From contig JAANBB010000786.1 of the NCBI GenBank assembly GCA_014621425.1, positions 1 to 10,565 on the forward strand: a stretch of 10,565 bases of DNA, written 5' to 3'. Source of the stretch: Cylindrodendrum hubeiense. Taxonomy: Eukaryota; Ascomycota; Sordariomycetes; Hypocreales; Nectriaceae. The notes below the pieces were generated by a model. It did not search any database, was not told where the DNA came from, and saw only the letters and a program-made list of their open reading frames with translations. Positions 1-9,639 of this stretch are shown here, piece after piece. Position 1 is the first letter of the stretch, and every line of letters begins with the position of its first letter. Both the position numbers and the translations under genes were made by a program.

Positions 1-619
1 TTACTATTTAAAGTTCTCTTAGACTATTTTCCTAAATTTTAATTATATATTAAGAATAATATATAGGATATAAAAATATTAGAGATTAATATAAGAATAT
101 ATTATCTTAAAGATCTATATTAAAAGTTAAAGATATAATAGAAAAAATAACTAAGAGATAAGTAAGATATTATAATTAGTATTATAAGGAGAAAGTCCTT
201 AAAATTAATAATCTTATTAATCTCTTAATCTAAAATCTCAATCTTAAAAGAAAAAAAAGGAAATTAATTCCTAAATATATTAGATTATTTTATATTCTCA
301 AGAAAATTAATAACTAGATATATTAATTAGCTTTATTAGATAAATATAATAAGATTTATAATATATTCTATATTAGCCTATTAGAATTATAGAACTATCA
401 GAACTAAGATATACTTAAACTATTATTAATTCCTAACTTAAAAGATTAAGATATAAAATAGGAAATTAAAAAGATAATAATATAAAAGAAATTCTATAGA
501 GATATCTATTTCTTAATAAAATAAAAAAGATAATTATCAGAATATAATTAATAGATATTCTAAGAAGATCTAATAAATATACCTAATATTATTTAGAAAT
601 ACTAAGAATTAATTATAAA

Positions 620-1110
620 ACCTAAATAAAAGTATAAAAGATTAAAAAAGATAGAAAACTAATTAATTAATTAAATTAAGTTTAGATCTAAGAAAGATCT
701 CTATATAGTTTATAGAAAAGTATATATAAAGAAAATTATAAATTTAATCTAATATAAGATACTATTAAATATACCTAGTTTTTATTATTCTAAGATCTTA
801 ATCCTTAGCTTAAGTATTAAGAATTATAATATCCAAGAGAATCTATAATAAAATATCTATAACTAAGAATTCTCTAAACTTAAGAAACTAATTATATATT
901 TATTAGGATTTATTAGGTTTTCTAGTAAGTTCAGTTCTAATCTCTATTAATATATATTACTTAAAAGCACCCTTTATAGCTATTTAGGCTAGATAACCAG
1001 ACTTATATCTAAAAAAATAGGGAAAGTAATAAATAGACTATTTACTAATAATCTTAACTTATTTAAGTTAATATAAAATTAGAATCTAGAAATTAGGGAA
1101 AACTCATAAT
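620..1110 (+). pseudogene. Unrecognised broken reading frame inside the retroelement relic
   Basis: Codons starting at position 621 give a frame of about 160 codons interrupted only by TAA and TAG, with open runs of 25-31 codons between stops. The decoded product is rich in Lys, Ile, Leu, Asn and Tyr, as any RIP-treated coding sequence becomes. I do not recognise the protein. It may be part of the polyprotein of the surrounding element, but it lies in a different frame from the tail near 2386, so an indel, a second open reading frame or a nested element would be needed. The stretch at 960-1000 keeps a few CpA sites. Confidence 0.25.
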
Positions 1111-1680
1111 ATTATAATATATAATATTAAAAAGTTCCTAGGATCTAAGAATAAGATAATATATCTTAACCAGAGTATTATATATTTTAAGAGTAAGTTA
1201 TCAGATTATATTAATATTATACTTAAAACTCTTATAAAATTACTAGGATAACTTATAGAAATATTAATATAGAGATTATTTATCCTATAATAATAAAGAT
1301 AAGTATTTTTAATAATATAAAAGGTCTCTAATAGTTAGATTATATTTAGAATAATAGTATAATAATATAAGAATAAATAAAAGATATTATTATCTTAATT
1401 AGGATACTTAATAATTAAGATAATATAGGCAAACTTATATAGAGATATATAATTATCTATATTACCCTCTATTAATCCGGGAATACTATCCTATAATTAA
1501 TAACTAAAATCCCTAAGAATTTAAGAAGAATTTATATATAATAAAGAGTCTTAATTTTAATATAATAAAGATAATAAATAGATATAGTTATTATAAACTT
1601 ATAAATAATAGGATAGGAATAGAAATCCCCTAATCTATAAATAATTATCTTATTTTAAGTTTACTTATTTTATACTAGAA

Positions 1681-2385
1681 TTAAGTAAGTATAATCTATA
1701 TACTAGATATTAGATATTAATATAATTTAAAGATATAGAAATAAATAAATATTATTCTAAGGTATAATAATACTATTCTCTTTATTAAAAAACAGCTTAT
1801 AAGGAGATAATAAAAGAAGGTAATCTATATCTTTAAAGAGATCTAGTATTATATCTTAATAAATTAAAAGTCCTAGAATATTAAGAGTAAATTAATAGGG
1901 AGTTATAGGGAGAGCTATTATAAATAATAAATATATAAGAAATATAGGAATAAGTATATTTAGAAATAGAGGAAAATTAAAAAATAAAAGACTATAAAAT
2001 AAGACTAAGTAATAAATATATTAAAAAAAAGAAAATAATAATAAAGATAGAAGATATTAAGATTAATATACCTATAATACCTTTATAATTTACTATTAAT
2101 CTTAATTATAATTACTCTAACTATAAATTAGTTATTTATACTATAAATCAGTTATTATTATCCTAAAATAAGAATAATAGGATATTATAATACTAACTAC
2201 TATAAATAATAATTAGGAAAATTAAGACTATCCGGGTTATAGGGCTAGTATAGGACTATTTACTCTACTACCATATTATAGCCTAGAAACACATTATAAT
2301 TCCGATTTAGCCACGGATATATTATATCCTATAAGAGACTTACAATCTATTACTCTCAAGAATAATAGGTCTTAAAGGGGGGATA
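1681..2385 (+). pseudogene. C-terminal tail of the retroelement polyprotein, RIP-inactivated
   Basis: One frame (codons starting at 1681) runs to the polypurine tract with only TAA and TAG stops. Its last codons, over the tract at about 2368-2385, decode as Gly-Leu-Lys-Gly-Gly-Ile. Many fungal Ty3/gypsy polyproteins end with a Gly-Gly-Ile type sequence because their coding region runs into the G-rich tract just before the 3' LTR, so frame and position agree. Around 1860-2040 the product is strongly charged (Glu/Lys-rich). No integrase catalytic motif or chromodomain could be recognised. The role as polyprotein tail is inferred from position. Confidence 0.4.
2374..2382 (+). promoter_or_regulatory. 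Polypurine tract, plus-strand primer site of the retroelement
   Basis: The sequence is AAAGGGGGG, followed by four bases (ATAA) and then the TATAAC that opens the LTR. In LTR retrotransposons the polypurine tract resists RNase H and primes plus-strand DNA synthesis next to the 3' LTR. Six consecutive G residues are exceptional in this AT-rich window. GG pairs are not RIP targets, which explains their survival. Confidence 0.65.
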
Positions 2386-2386
2386 A

Positions 2387-2599
2387 TATAACAGAGATTC
2401 TAAGGATAAGGCCAAGAAGGTTTAGTAAGGAATCTTAATTAGAATAGTTTTAACTTAATATCTTAAAAAATATATCTCGCTTCTTAAAGAGATACAGGAT
2501 AAACTTCAGTCTTATTATAATCTTGAATATACCTTTACCCTACTTGACTATCCTATAATTACTAGATATTTCCCTAGTAATTACCTTACCACTTTTACA
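2387..2599 (+). repeat. 3' long terminal repeat (about 213 bp), gypsy-like
   Basis: The unit begins TATAAC, which would be TGTAAC before a TpG-to-TpA change, and ends TTTTACA. The original ends would thus be TGTAA and TTACA, an inverted pair with the TG...CA hallmark of LTRs. It starts four bases after the polypurine tract. The 213-bp length is small but fits compact fungal gypsy LTRs. It still holds several CpA sites and two TpG sites, so RIP was lighter here than upstream. A candidate 5-bp target duplication would begin at 2600, but the partner 5' LTR is outside the window. Confidence 0.6.
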
Positions 2600-2601
2600 T
2601 T

Positions 2602-2682
2602 TAATATATTAAGTATATTAAGTATATTAAGTATATTTAGTATATTGAGTATATTGAGTATATTGAGTATATTTAGTATATT
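2602..2682 (+). repeat. Nine-copy 9-bp minisatellite (NAGTATATT)
   Basis: Nine head-to-tail 9-bp units. The first (2602-2610) has one mismatch; the next eight are exact except at their first base, which reads A, A, A, T, G, G, G, T in order. The array starts three bases after the LTR ends. With period 9 it would keep frame if translated, but no gene is evident here. Slippage or unequal exchange is the likely origin. Confidence 0.9.
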
Positions 2683-3014
2683 ATTAATATTAATTCTAAT
2701 CTAAATATAAAGAATAATAATATAAAGAAAAGTAAAAAGAAAAAAAAGATAATAATAATAATAATACTAAGAATAATTAAAATAGTTTTAATAATATTTA
2801 ATATAATATTATTAATATTATTTAGATTAATAATTAATTATATATAATATTAAATAATTTAATAAATCTAAAGAACTTAGATTATATTCTTTAAATAATA
2901 ATAATCTATAATATATATAATAAGCAAGTATACTAACTAAGTGAGTACACTAAAAATTCACACTATTAAAATAGAATATAACTTAAAATTACTATAAAGT
3001 ATCTAATTAATTAA
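2683..3014. other. AT-rich spacer without a recognisable gene
   Basis: A-rich sequence between the minisatellite and the transposase relic. It holds six tandem ATA units at 2749-2766 and, at about 2923-2965, a patch keeping a few CpA and TpG sites. The terminal inverted repeat of the Fot1-like element would be expected in the stretch nearest 3010, but I could not identify one. Confidence 0.5.
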
Positions 3015-4270
3015 AACTAATTACTATACTCTTCTTTAAAGGTCTTAATTATAGCTTAATAGGTCCTTATATTATAACTGGCCTTTCTATAAGTTCTATA
3101 ATACCTTTCTCTCAGTATTACTAATCTTATTTGACTATTACTTCTTAATAATTTAACTACTATCTATATATTAATATCTCTCTGATCTATCTTATCCCTT
3201 CTCTTATCTATAATTATCTTCCTTCCTTTATATAGGTGGGTTCTTTTTACTCTATATTATTTATTAAGAGTCTTATTTATCTATTAAAAGATCTAGACCT
3301 TAGACTTTAATAGGATATTCTGATATATTATTATCTTTATTCCCTTTAAAAGTAACTTAAATATCTTAAGAATTAATACTAGAGAGCTATTCTAATATCT
3401 TCTTATTTATTTTTTGAGATATTTAGACTAAGAACTAGTTTTAAATATAATCTTTAGGATCTTTAAGACCTAAGGGTCAGGGAGACTAGTCTCCTCCTTG
3501 ATTAGTATTAGGGTCTATAATTATATATTAAGCTTTAATATAATATTTTCTAGGTTTAAGGGAATAAGTCTAGCCCCTTAAAAACCTCCCTTAATATTAT
3601 TTCTTATTATAATAACTTTATAGGTAATATAGAAGGCTAGGAAGAACTTAATCTTTAAAATATAAATTATAGAATATCTAATTAATTATTTAATTATTTA
3701 ATTATAGGTTATTTTAAGTAACTTAAAATATCTAATATTAAGAGATTAAAGTAAGTAAGATAAATAAGATAATATATATAATATAATAATATAGTTCTCT
3801 TTATAATATTTCTTAAAGTTAATAGAGTGATAACTTTTATATCTATTAAGGATTAGAAGATAATAATAACTAATTAATTAATTCTTTATATATTAATTAA
3901 AGTACTTAAGCTATTTAAGATCTATTTTATTATTAGTCTAGTTATTTAGAGTTATTATAATAGTTTAATTATCTAGAAGATTATTTTCCTAGTATTAGCT
4001 AATAAGATAATATTAACCTATAATTATAATAAATAGCTAGATTATCTAACTTTTTATATTAATTACCTAAATAATTATAATCTATTTCTAGTTTTTAGGT
4101 TATATTAATTTTAGATTTTTATACCTATCTATACTTATAATAATTATTCTACTTATAATAATACCTATTATAAAACTAATCTTATTAAAATTATAAATAT
4201 TAATTAAATATAATATTATATTTATAATTATAATATTAGAATTAAATATAATATCTAGTATTACTATTAT
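3015..4270 (-). pseudogene. Fot1/pogo-type DDE transposase relic, N-terminus missing
   Basis: Transposases of the Fot1/pogo branch of Tc1/mariner cut and paste DNA with a three-Asp (DDD) catalytic domain. One minus-strand frame holds the family landmarks in order. The first-Asp motif is at 4172-4192, reading Asn-Phe-Asn-Lys-Ile-Ser-Phe where the family has NFDETGF. The second-Asp motif (family LDGH.SHHS) has its Asp codon at 3845-3847, now AAT. The third-Asp motif (LLQPLDVG) has its Asp codon at 3737-3739, now AAT. A GGF.GA motif lies near 3571-3593. A C-terminal zinc knuckle, CX2CX4HX4C with Cys codons turned to TAT, lies at 3059-3103. All are in one frame, so damage is by substitution only. 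All three catalytic Asp codons read Asn, so the protein is dead. About 170 N-terminal residues (HTH/CENP-B-like DNA binding) are absent: the frame meets the next relic near 4270. Confidence 0.85.
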
Positions 4271-4279
4271 TATAAATAT

Positions 4280-5975
4280 ATATAGGAAAATAATTAGGAG
4301 AAGGATAATAATATTAAAGAGAAATTAAAAGAACTATATATAATTCTATAAAGAGAGAGTATATATTATTAATAATTTTTTAAGAATTATAAAGCTAATT
4401 AATAATTTAAGATAAGAAGGGTTATTAAACTATTAGTTAGATAATACTAAGTGCTCAGGCTAATAGAGAGTATAATAAAATAATTAATAAGAATATATTA
4501 AGGATAAATTAATAGATTTAATATTATAGAAGAGAAGGAGATTAAAATAATAAATAAAAAGAAAAAGCTAAATATATAAATAGAGAGAATAAGATAGGAT
4601 AATTACTTATAATAATTTAAAGTAAAAAAGGAACTACTATTATTTACAGTCCCTATTAAGAATAATAAATTAATATTATAGATTATATATAAGGTATTTA
4701 AATAAATAACTAACTAAGTATAAACTATATCTATATAGAGAATAATTAGGTTAATTATACTATACTAAATTAAATAGAAAGATATTTATACTAAGCTAGG
4801 TAAGCTATTTAATAATTAACTAGAAGATAAATTATAGGTATAATATAAAGGATATTAGAGAATATTAATATATATTTAATAGTAAATAGAGAGCTAAGAG
4901 AAGAATAAAAGGCCACTATATAGACTAATAATATAATAAGATAATATATTAGATAACTTTAAAAGTACTATTAAGGAGATTATAGTGGGATTAGTATAAT
5001 AGAAGAGACTGGATAATAAAAAGATAGAATAGCTATATTTAGATATACTTATTAATATACTTAATTATTAGTTTAAATAGAGTTATTATAATAATATACT
5101 ATTAAGTGAGCTAATTATTATAAGTATTAATAGTAAGGGTAAATAGATTAAGCTAGCTAAGTATACTTTTAAATATTCAAGTATAATTAAAATAATATAA
5201 ATATTAGTTTTATATTAGTTATATCTAGAATATAAGGATAAAATAATAAAGAAAATAAAGATAATAGAAAAAGAATAAAAATATAAGAAAACAGAAAATA
5301 TATATTAGATTATATAAAGGAAATCACATTATTTTATAATATATATATTAAAAAGGGATAATTCAGAGCTAATATTAATAGATTAGATATATAATATATA
5401 AATATATAGGATAAAGATTTAGTATAGAATAGTTATAAATAATACTATTAACTAATAAGATAATATAATTATATATCACTCTATTTATATTATAATAAGC
5501 TAGTTATTAGAGATAATATATATACTTATACAGAAAACTAAATTAATATTATATAAATTAATAATAATTAGGGATAATTATATAGAGATATTATCTAAGA
5601 TTAAATAATTAAAGATAGAGGATAATTATAATAAAACTTATATTAATTATTTATTTTTATAGGATAAGTATAATAATTAGATTACTTATAGAAAGGATTG
5701 GGTATTAAAATAAATACTAGAGTTAAAGAAATAATAGAAGGAATAGATTTTAAATAAAGTAAGTAAAATAGATAGAGTAGATAGAGTAAATAGAGTAAGT
5801 AAAGTAAGTGATATATACTTATATAAGATTAAAATAATATAGGCTTATAAATAGAAAGTAAAGGAATTATAAGAAATACTTTAAATATTAATAATAATAT
5901 TTAACAGGTTCCTAGTATATATTATAGAGATAATATAAATCTGAATATATAATATAATATATAGAGGCTTATATA
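4280..5975 (+). pseudogene. TLH-like telomere-associated helicase relic 1 (N-terminal half)
   Basis: A single frame (for example codons at 4367, 4952, 5381, 5906) runs about 560 codons, broken only by TAA/TAG at former Trp/Gln codons. Allowing for RIP, it shows the motif order I recall from the N-terminal half of fungal telomere-associated RecQ helicase proteins: a CQ.FF motif at 4367-4381 near the start; a Leu-Leu-Ser-(Gly/Glu)-Leu motif at 5099-5113; an Asp-Trp-Ile...Tyr-Gly-Met-Lys-Ile motif from 5381; and a GGQPAR.TE-like motif from about 5903, resembling a tyrosine-recombinase-like region. A tripeptide repeat sits at 5756-5809. The helicase domain that should follow is missing; homology ends at the AT run before repeat A. 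The left end abuts the transposase relic, so the true start is lost. The family call is from memory without alignment. Confidence 0.55.
5756..5809 (+). repeat. Six-copy 9-bp in-frame repeat (Lys/Arg-Val-Ser/Asp/Asn)
   Basis: Six degenerate 9-bp units lie in the TLH-like frame and encode a tripeptide of a basic residue, Val or Ile, then Ser, Asp or Asn. Differences between units are mostly A/G transitions. No stop interrupts the array even though its flanks are full of RIP stops; the codons present contain few CpA or TpG sites. Confidence 0.8.
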
Positions 5976-5990
5976 ATATATATATATATA
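5976..5990. repeat. Short AT dinucleotide run
   Basis: Fifteen bases of alternating A and T, at the point where recognisable TLH-like coding sequence ends and 40 bp before repeat A. Such runs can unpair and may mark the breakpoint. Confidence 0.6.
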
Positions 5991-6030
5991 GGTCTATATT
6001 ATTTTTTATTATATTATATTATAAGAGCTT

Positions 6031-6290
6031 CTTATTCTCACTCTTATTCTATTCTATAATTAAATTTGGGAACGGGGCCTATTTCCGGTTTTAGACTAAT
6101 TATAGCTCTAAAGATCTTATATAATTCCCGCGAATTAGAACAGATCCCATTCCTAGACTGATTATATTTCTAAAAACACAAAACAAGGCCTGTTCCTAAT
6201 ATAATAGCCTGTACTATCCTAGTAGACTTTATTAATTACTCTAAGAGTGCAATATAAATAAAACTTTTATTAAATATTTTTTAAGATAAG
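6031..6290 (+). repeat. Dispersed subtelomeric repeat, copy A
   Basis: Matches copy B (9751-10045) in the same orientation. The shared left border is sharp at CTTATTCTCAC. The best-conserved core runs from about 6054 to 6160 and includes CTAATTATAGCTCTAAA. Both copies then carry TAAGAGTG (6242-6249 here) and an AAGATAAGAT stretch near 6282. The left end TCTCACTCTTA (6036-6046) pairs with TAAGAGTG as a short inverted repeat, suggesting a small MITE-like element, though similarity seems to continue about 40 bp past the right arm. Copy A keeps CpG sites (6073, 6087, 6129, 6131) and little CpA. An LTR, a promoter segment of the TLH-like family, or a telomere-associated block are alternatives. Confidence 0.65.
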
Positions 6291-6520
6291 ATAAAGTATA
6301 TTATAAGATTATATTTATTAACCTCTTAAATATTACTCTTATAATATAAAAAATCATCCCAAGTTAGATATAGATATTATAAAAGTTATATTTATATTTT
6401 AATTTCTCTAAATTAGTAATTATTTACACACACTATAATTATACATTAAAAATAGATAATAATTATATTAAATACTATTTAGGGGAGAAATATAATATTC
6501 TGAAATTAATATACTAAGGC
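6291..6520. other. AT-rich stretch without a recognisable gene
   Basis: No motif or repeat recognised. A few CpA sites survive, including an ACACACAC-like patch near 6424-6430, but no TpG, and no long frame stands out. Confidence 0.5.
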
Positions 6521-7499
6521 CTTAATTCTATTATTAATTCTCTCTCTTTTCTTAATCCTAATATATTATTTATATAAGCTAATAAATCTATATTATATCT
6601 ATATCTAGTTCTTTAAAAAGGATTTACTTATAAATATTATAAACTATAGTCTATAAATCTTAAGATACTTTTATAATATATAAAGAAATTATATAGACTT
6701 AAAATCAGGAAAATATATAAAAAAGGAAAATAATAATTATAGGATTAGATTAAAGATAAGCTAACCTTCTAAAGTTAAAAGGTAAATAATATTTATTACT
6801 CTTAGATTATCTTTACAGGTAATACCCAGTTAGGATAAAGAACTATAAATAATAGCTTACTCTTATAAATAATACCTAATTTTATTAAAGACCTTATTTA
6901 GAAATTATTAATTAAGAAATATAATTATCTAGAAAGATAATCTAATAAAAGATTTCTTAATAATAGTAATCTAATAAAGGAATTATTAATAAACTAAATA
7001 TACTATACTTATTAATAGGAAATCTTTTACTAAGTATACTATAATATACTTATTATACTCTTAGAAATACTCTAGATATCTAGTTAGTAATTTTAACTAA
7101 GAGATTATAATAGAAAGGAATTATATAATTCAGTTAGAGATAAGTGTAAATTAGTTTTAATTATAGTAATACTTAACTGTCTATTTAATTACTGTGTAGA
7201 TATAGTGGGATATATAGATATTAGTATATAAAGATAACTTTAAGGAAGATTTTCACACTGGCTATATAAGGTATCTTTCAAGCTTATTATAAGACCTTTC
7301 TCTGAGTGTTAGTATAGAAGTGAGTTTAAATAATATGTGTGCTTCTAGCTTTAAATTTTACAGTTATTATTATTAATAGTTAGGTTGATTATAGGATAAT
7401 AAGAGATAGTGAAAAAATACTAATATATATTAAAGATAATTTAGATTAATTAGAAGATAAATTAATATTAAATAAGAGATATTATAATCCTATAGCTAG
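6521..7499 (+). pseudogene. Possible 5' part of TLH-like relic 2, not firmly recognised
   Basis: A plus-strand frame (codons at 6524 onward) shows only TAA/TAG stops to about 7300 and includes an open run of 33 codons at about 7120-7230. Near 6800-6840 there is a weak echo of the Cys-Gln...Phe...Gly motif seen in relic 1. The frame differs from that of relic 2 proper, so an indel or a separate gene is needed. From about 7130 to 7350 both TpG and CpA become frequent, and the first ATG of the plus strand appears at 7335; this patch has largely escaped RIP. The assignment to TLH-like relic 2 is only suggested by position. Confidence 0.25.
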
Positions 7500-9360
7500 G
7501 CTAAATAATCTTTATATAAATATTATACTTTAGTTCTATTATAATATAATTACTAAAAACTTTAAAAATAAAAGATCTAGTTTATCTCTATTTATTTACT
7601 TTAGTACTATCTAAGACCTATTAAGACCTAATAGTAATAAATACCTTTAATTAACTTAATTTACACTAATACTCATAATATTAATATATTATACTTAATT
7701 AATTATTCTTAAGATAATACTATTACAATTTCCTTATTTATATACTAGGCTTCCTATTAGATTACTTTTTAATTAATTAAAAGCTTTAAATACTATTTAT
7801 ATAGAGAAGATATATAATAATATAATATTCCCTTTTAGTGAGTTTCTAAACCTTTTAACTTATAACTATATCCTTCATCAAGCTAAAGAACTAGCATATT
7901 ATTTCTATTAGAATGAGAATAATTAAATACTTTTATAGGATAAGCACTTATACTTAATAATAAATAATTTTCATGGTCTTTCCTATAAGGTATTAAGATA
8001 AATTACTATTTAATATTAATAGCTTATATATAAATAGAAACCAACTAATCCTAATCTTAATACTATTTAAGATAGACTATTAATATTAATAGCTAGATAC
8101 TCTTTTATAGCTAATCTAACTAATAGGCTTACTAATATATACTTAGAAGTCTTTATAAGAATATACACTTCTCTAATTAATAGATTATTAAAGACTTAAA
8201 GTAAAAGTTCAAGTATCTAGAACTCTAAAATAATATAAGCATATCTTAATACCTATAATATACTTCTAAAAGTACTTATAGTCTTATATTAACTAGATAA
8301 TAAATAAGGAGCTTAAATCCTAGAATTATTAATAATTAAATATTATAATATATCTTTATATCTACAAGGTATTAGAATATATAAGATAAAAATATTTTTA
8401 ATAATTTAATACTATAAGGCTTATCTTATAACAAATAACAAGTTTCAAGTTATATAGTTTTTCTTATAATTAGTTATATTCNTAATATATTAATANCTTA
8501 TATATATAAAGCNTATTACNTATANTATCTTATATAAATATTTCTATTATAAATNTATAAANATATTACTCTTTATACNTATATTAANATATAANTTATA
8601 GATAATANATATATTTANTAATAANNTTAAGAANTTAAGTAAAGTAATACCTAGAATTCTATATATAATTAGAGCTCAATTATATTATTAATTATCTATT
8701 ATTATTATAGAGAAGTATATATATAGTACTTTATTAAAGTTTAATTAATTTAATAATATAAGTAATATAATAGAAGAAGATATTGTATTTACATGATAAA
8801 GTGACTATTAGCCTATATAATAATATTCTATATATAGCTTTAATAGTATATTCCCTGATTAATTATAATTAGTACTTTTATAAATTTATACTAAGGTTTT
8901 AGAAGAGTAGTATATATTCTTAAGAATAGAAGATCAAGAAGAACTTAATTATATTCTCACTTCTAATAAGGATTATAATACTAAAATAAATATTTAAGTA
9001 AGTTTATAGAAGTAATTAAATAATCAAACCTTACTATTAATATTATTAATATATCTCCTTAGAAAGTACTAATATTAGGGGATTAATATAGGGATTTCAG
9101 ATTAAGATAATAATAAGATAATATAATCTATAGATAATATATTTATAATTCAAATTAATTAGGAGTTAGTTATTATATTCTATACAATCTATTATACTTT
9201 ATTAGAGAACTCTATAGATTTACTTAAGAATAAGCCTATTATTATAATTAGCTTATTTATATATTTAGTATAATTTAACTTAATAATATATACTAATTAT
9301 AAGTATAGAGTTATGGCTAATAAAATAGAGAGTTATCTTTACTAAGTAAAATATTAATAT
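7500..9360 (+). pseudogene. TLH-like telomere-associated helicase relic 2 (recombinase-like region)
   Basis: One frame (codons at 7561, 7828, 8308, 8410, 8440, 8779) extends across the N-containing patch and is broken by RIP-type stops, plus a TGA near 8794. Its motif order resembles a second subtype of fungal telomere-associated helicase N-terminal regions: a hydrophobic block at 7561-7700; Pro-Phe-Ser-Glu-Phe-Leu-Asn-Leu-Leu from 7831; a Tyr-Ser-Phe...Asn-Arg-Leu block near 8105-8130; a Gly-Ala-(Gln/Arg)...Glu-Leu-Leu block at 8308-8331; Tyr-Tyr-Lys-Ala from 8410; and a (Lys/Glu)-Phe-Gln-Val-Ile-x-Phe block from 8440. It is clearly not a recent duplicate of relic 1: the aligned segments share motif positions but differ in sequence. 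No helicase Walker or DEAH motif was seen. Family assignment is from memory, and N residues leave the frame at 8482-8634 unproven. Confidence 0.5.
8482..8634. other. Cluster of 15 ambiguous bases (N)
   Basis: Single Ns at 8482, 8496, 8513, 8520, 8525, 8555, 8562, 8579, 8588, 8595, 8608, 8618, 8634 and a pair at 8625-8626. They occur nowhere else in the window. Most stand between A or C and T, not at CpA/TpG sites, so they are not simply RIP polymorphism between copies. A low-quality read or collapsed-repeat consensus is likely, and length errors may be present. Confidence 0.95.
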
Positions 9361-9639
9361 AATTTCATAATAAGCCAGAAATAAGATATAAGTTCTTAAG
9401 CCCACAATATTCCTATAATTCTTAAAAATCAAGACAATCTTTAAAATTTTCACTTTCCTATACTAGAAACTAAACTAATTTTATTTATTAAATCACCGAA
9501 ATATAGTTTAATATAATATAATATATATAGATATATAACTTAAATACTCAGGTCTATATAAAAACATTATTAAGATATACATAACTAGCAAAACAATTAG
9601 AAAAAAGGAAATAATATAAAATAAAAAGCTTAGCTATCT
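9361..9639. other. AT-rich stretch without a recognisable gene
   Basis: No gene recognised. CpA is fairly common here (about a dozen sites) while TpG is absent from 9316 to 9646. A patch at about 9512-9560, ending in a 10-base GGTCTATAT-type match, loosely resembles 5951-5999 just before copy A, which may mean the duplicated block starts earlier than the sharp border at 9751. Confidence 0.4.

Larger units (their letters stand above)
1..2386 (+). mobile_element. RIP-degraded interior of an LTR retrotransposon, 5' end outside window
   Basis: This is very AT-rich sequence with no intact frame, ending in a polypurine tract directly followed by an LTR-like unit. That places it as the 3' interior of an LTR retrotransposon read on the plus strand. 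I find no TpG and so no ATG anywhere in it, and all stops seen are TAA or TAG, as expected when RIP destroys CAA, CAG and TGG codons. Only the last 150 bases (about 2230-2386) keep several CpG and CpA sites. I could not recognise reverse transcriptase, RNase H or integrase motifs, so the Ty3/gypsy assignment rests on the 3' terminus. The 5' LTR is not in the window. More than one element could be nested here; assigning all of it to one element is inference. Confidence 0.5.

Noticed and set aside
1..2386. AT-rich mitochondrial or plasmid DNA
   Set aside because: The AT-richness comes with loss of CpA/TpG but survival of GG, CC, AG and CT, which is the RIP pattern, and the window ends in nuclear telomere repeats.
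2602..2682. CRISPR-like or origin-type direct repeats
   Set aside because: The units are contiguous with no spacers, and the organism is a fungus; this is an ordinary minisatellite.
7316..7346. Imperfect inverted repeat AGAAG...CTTCT as a transposon end
   Set aside because: Five-base arms are expected by chance, and no partner terminus or target duplication was found.
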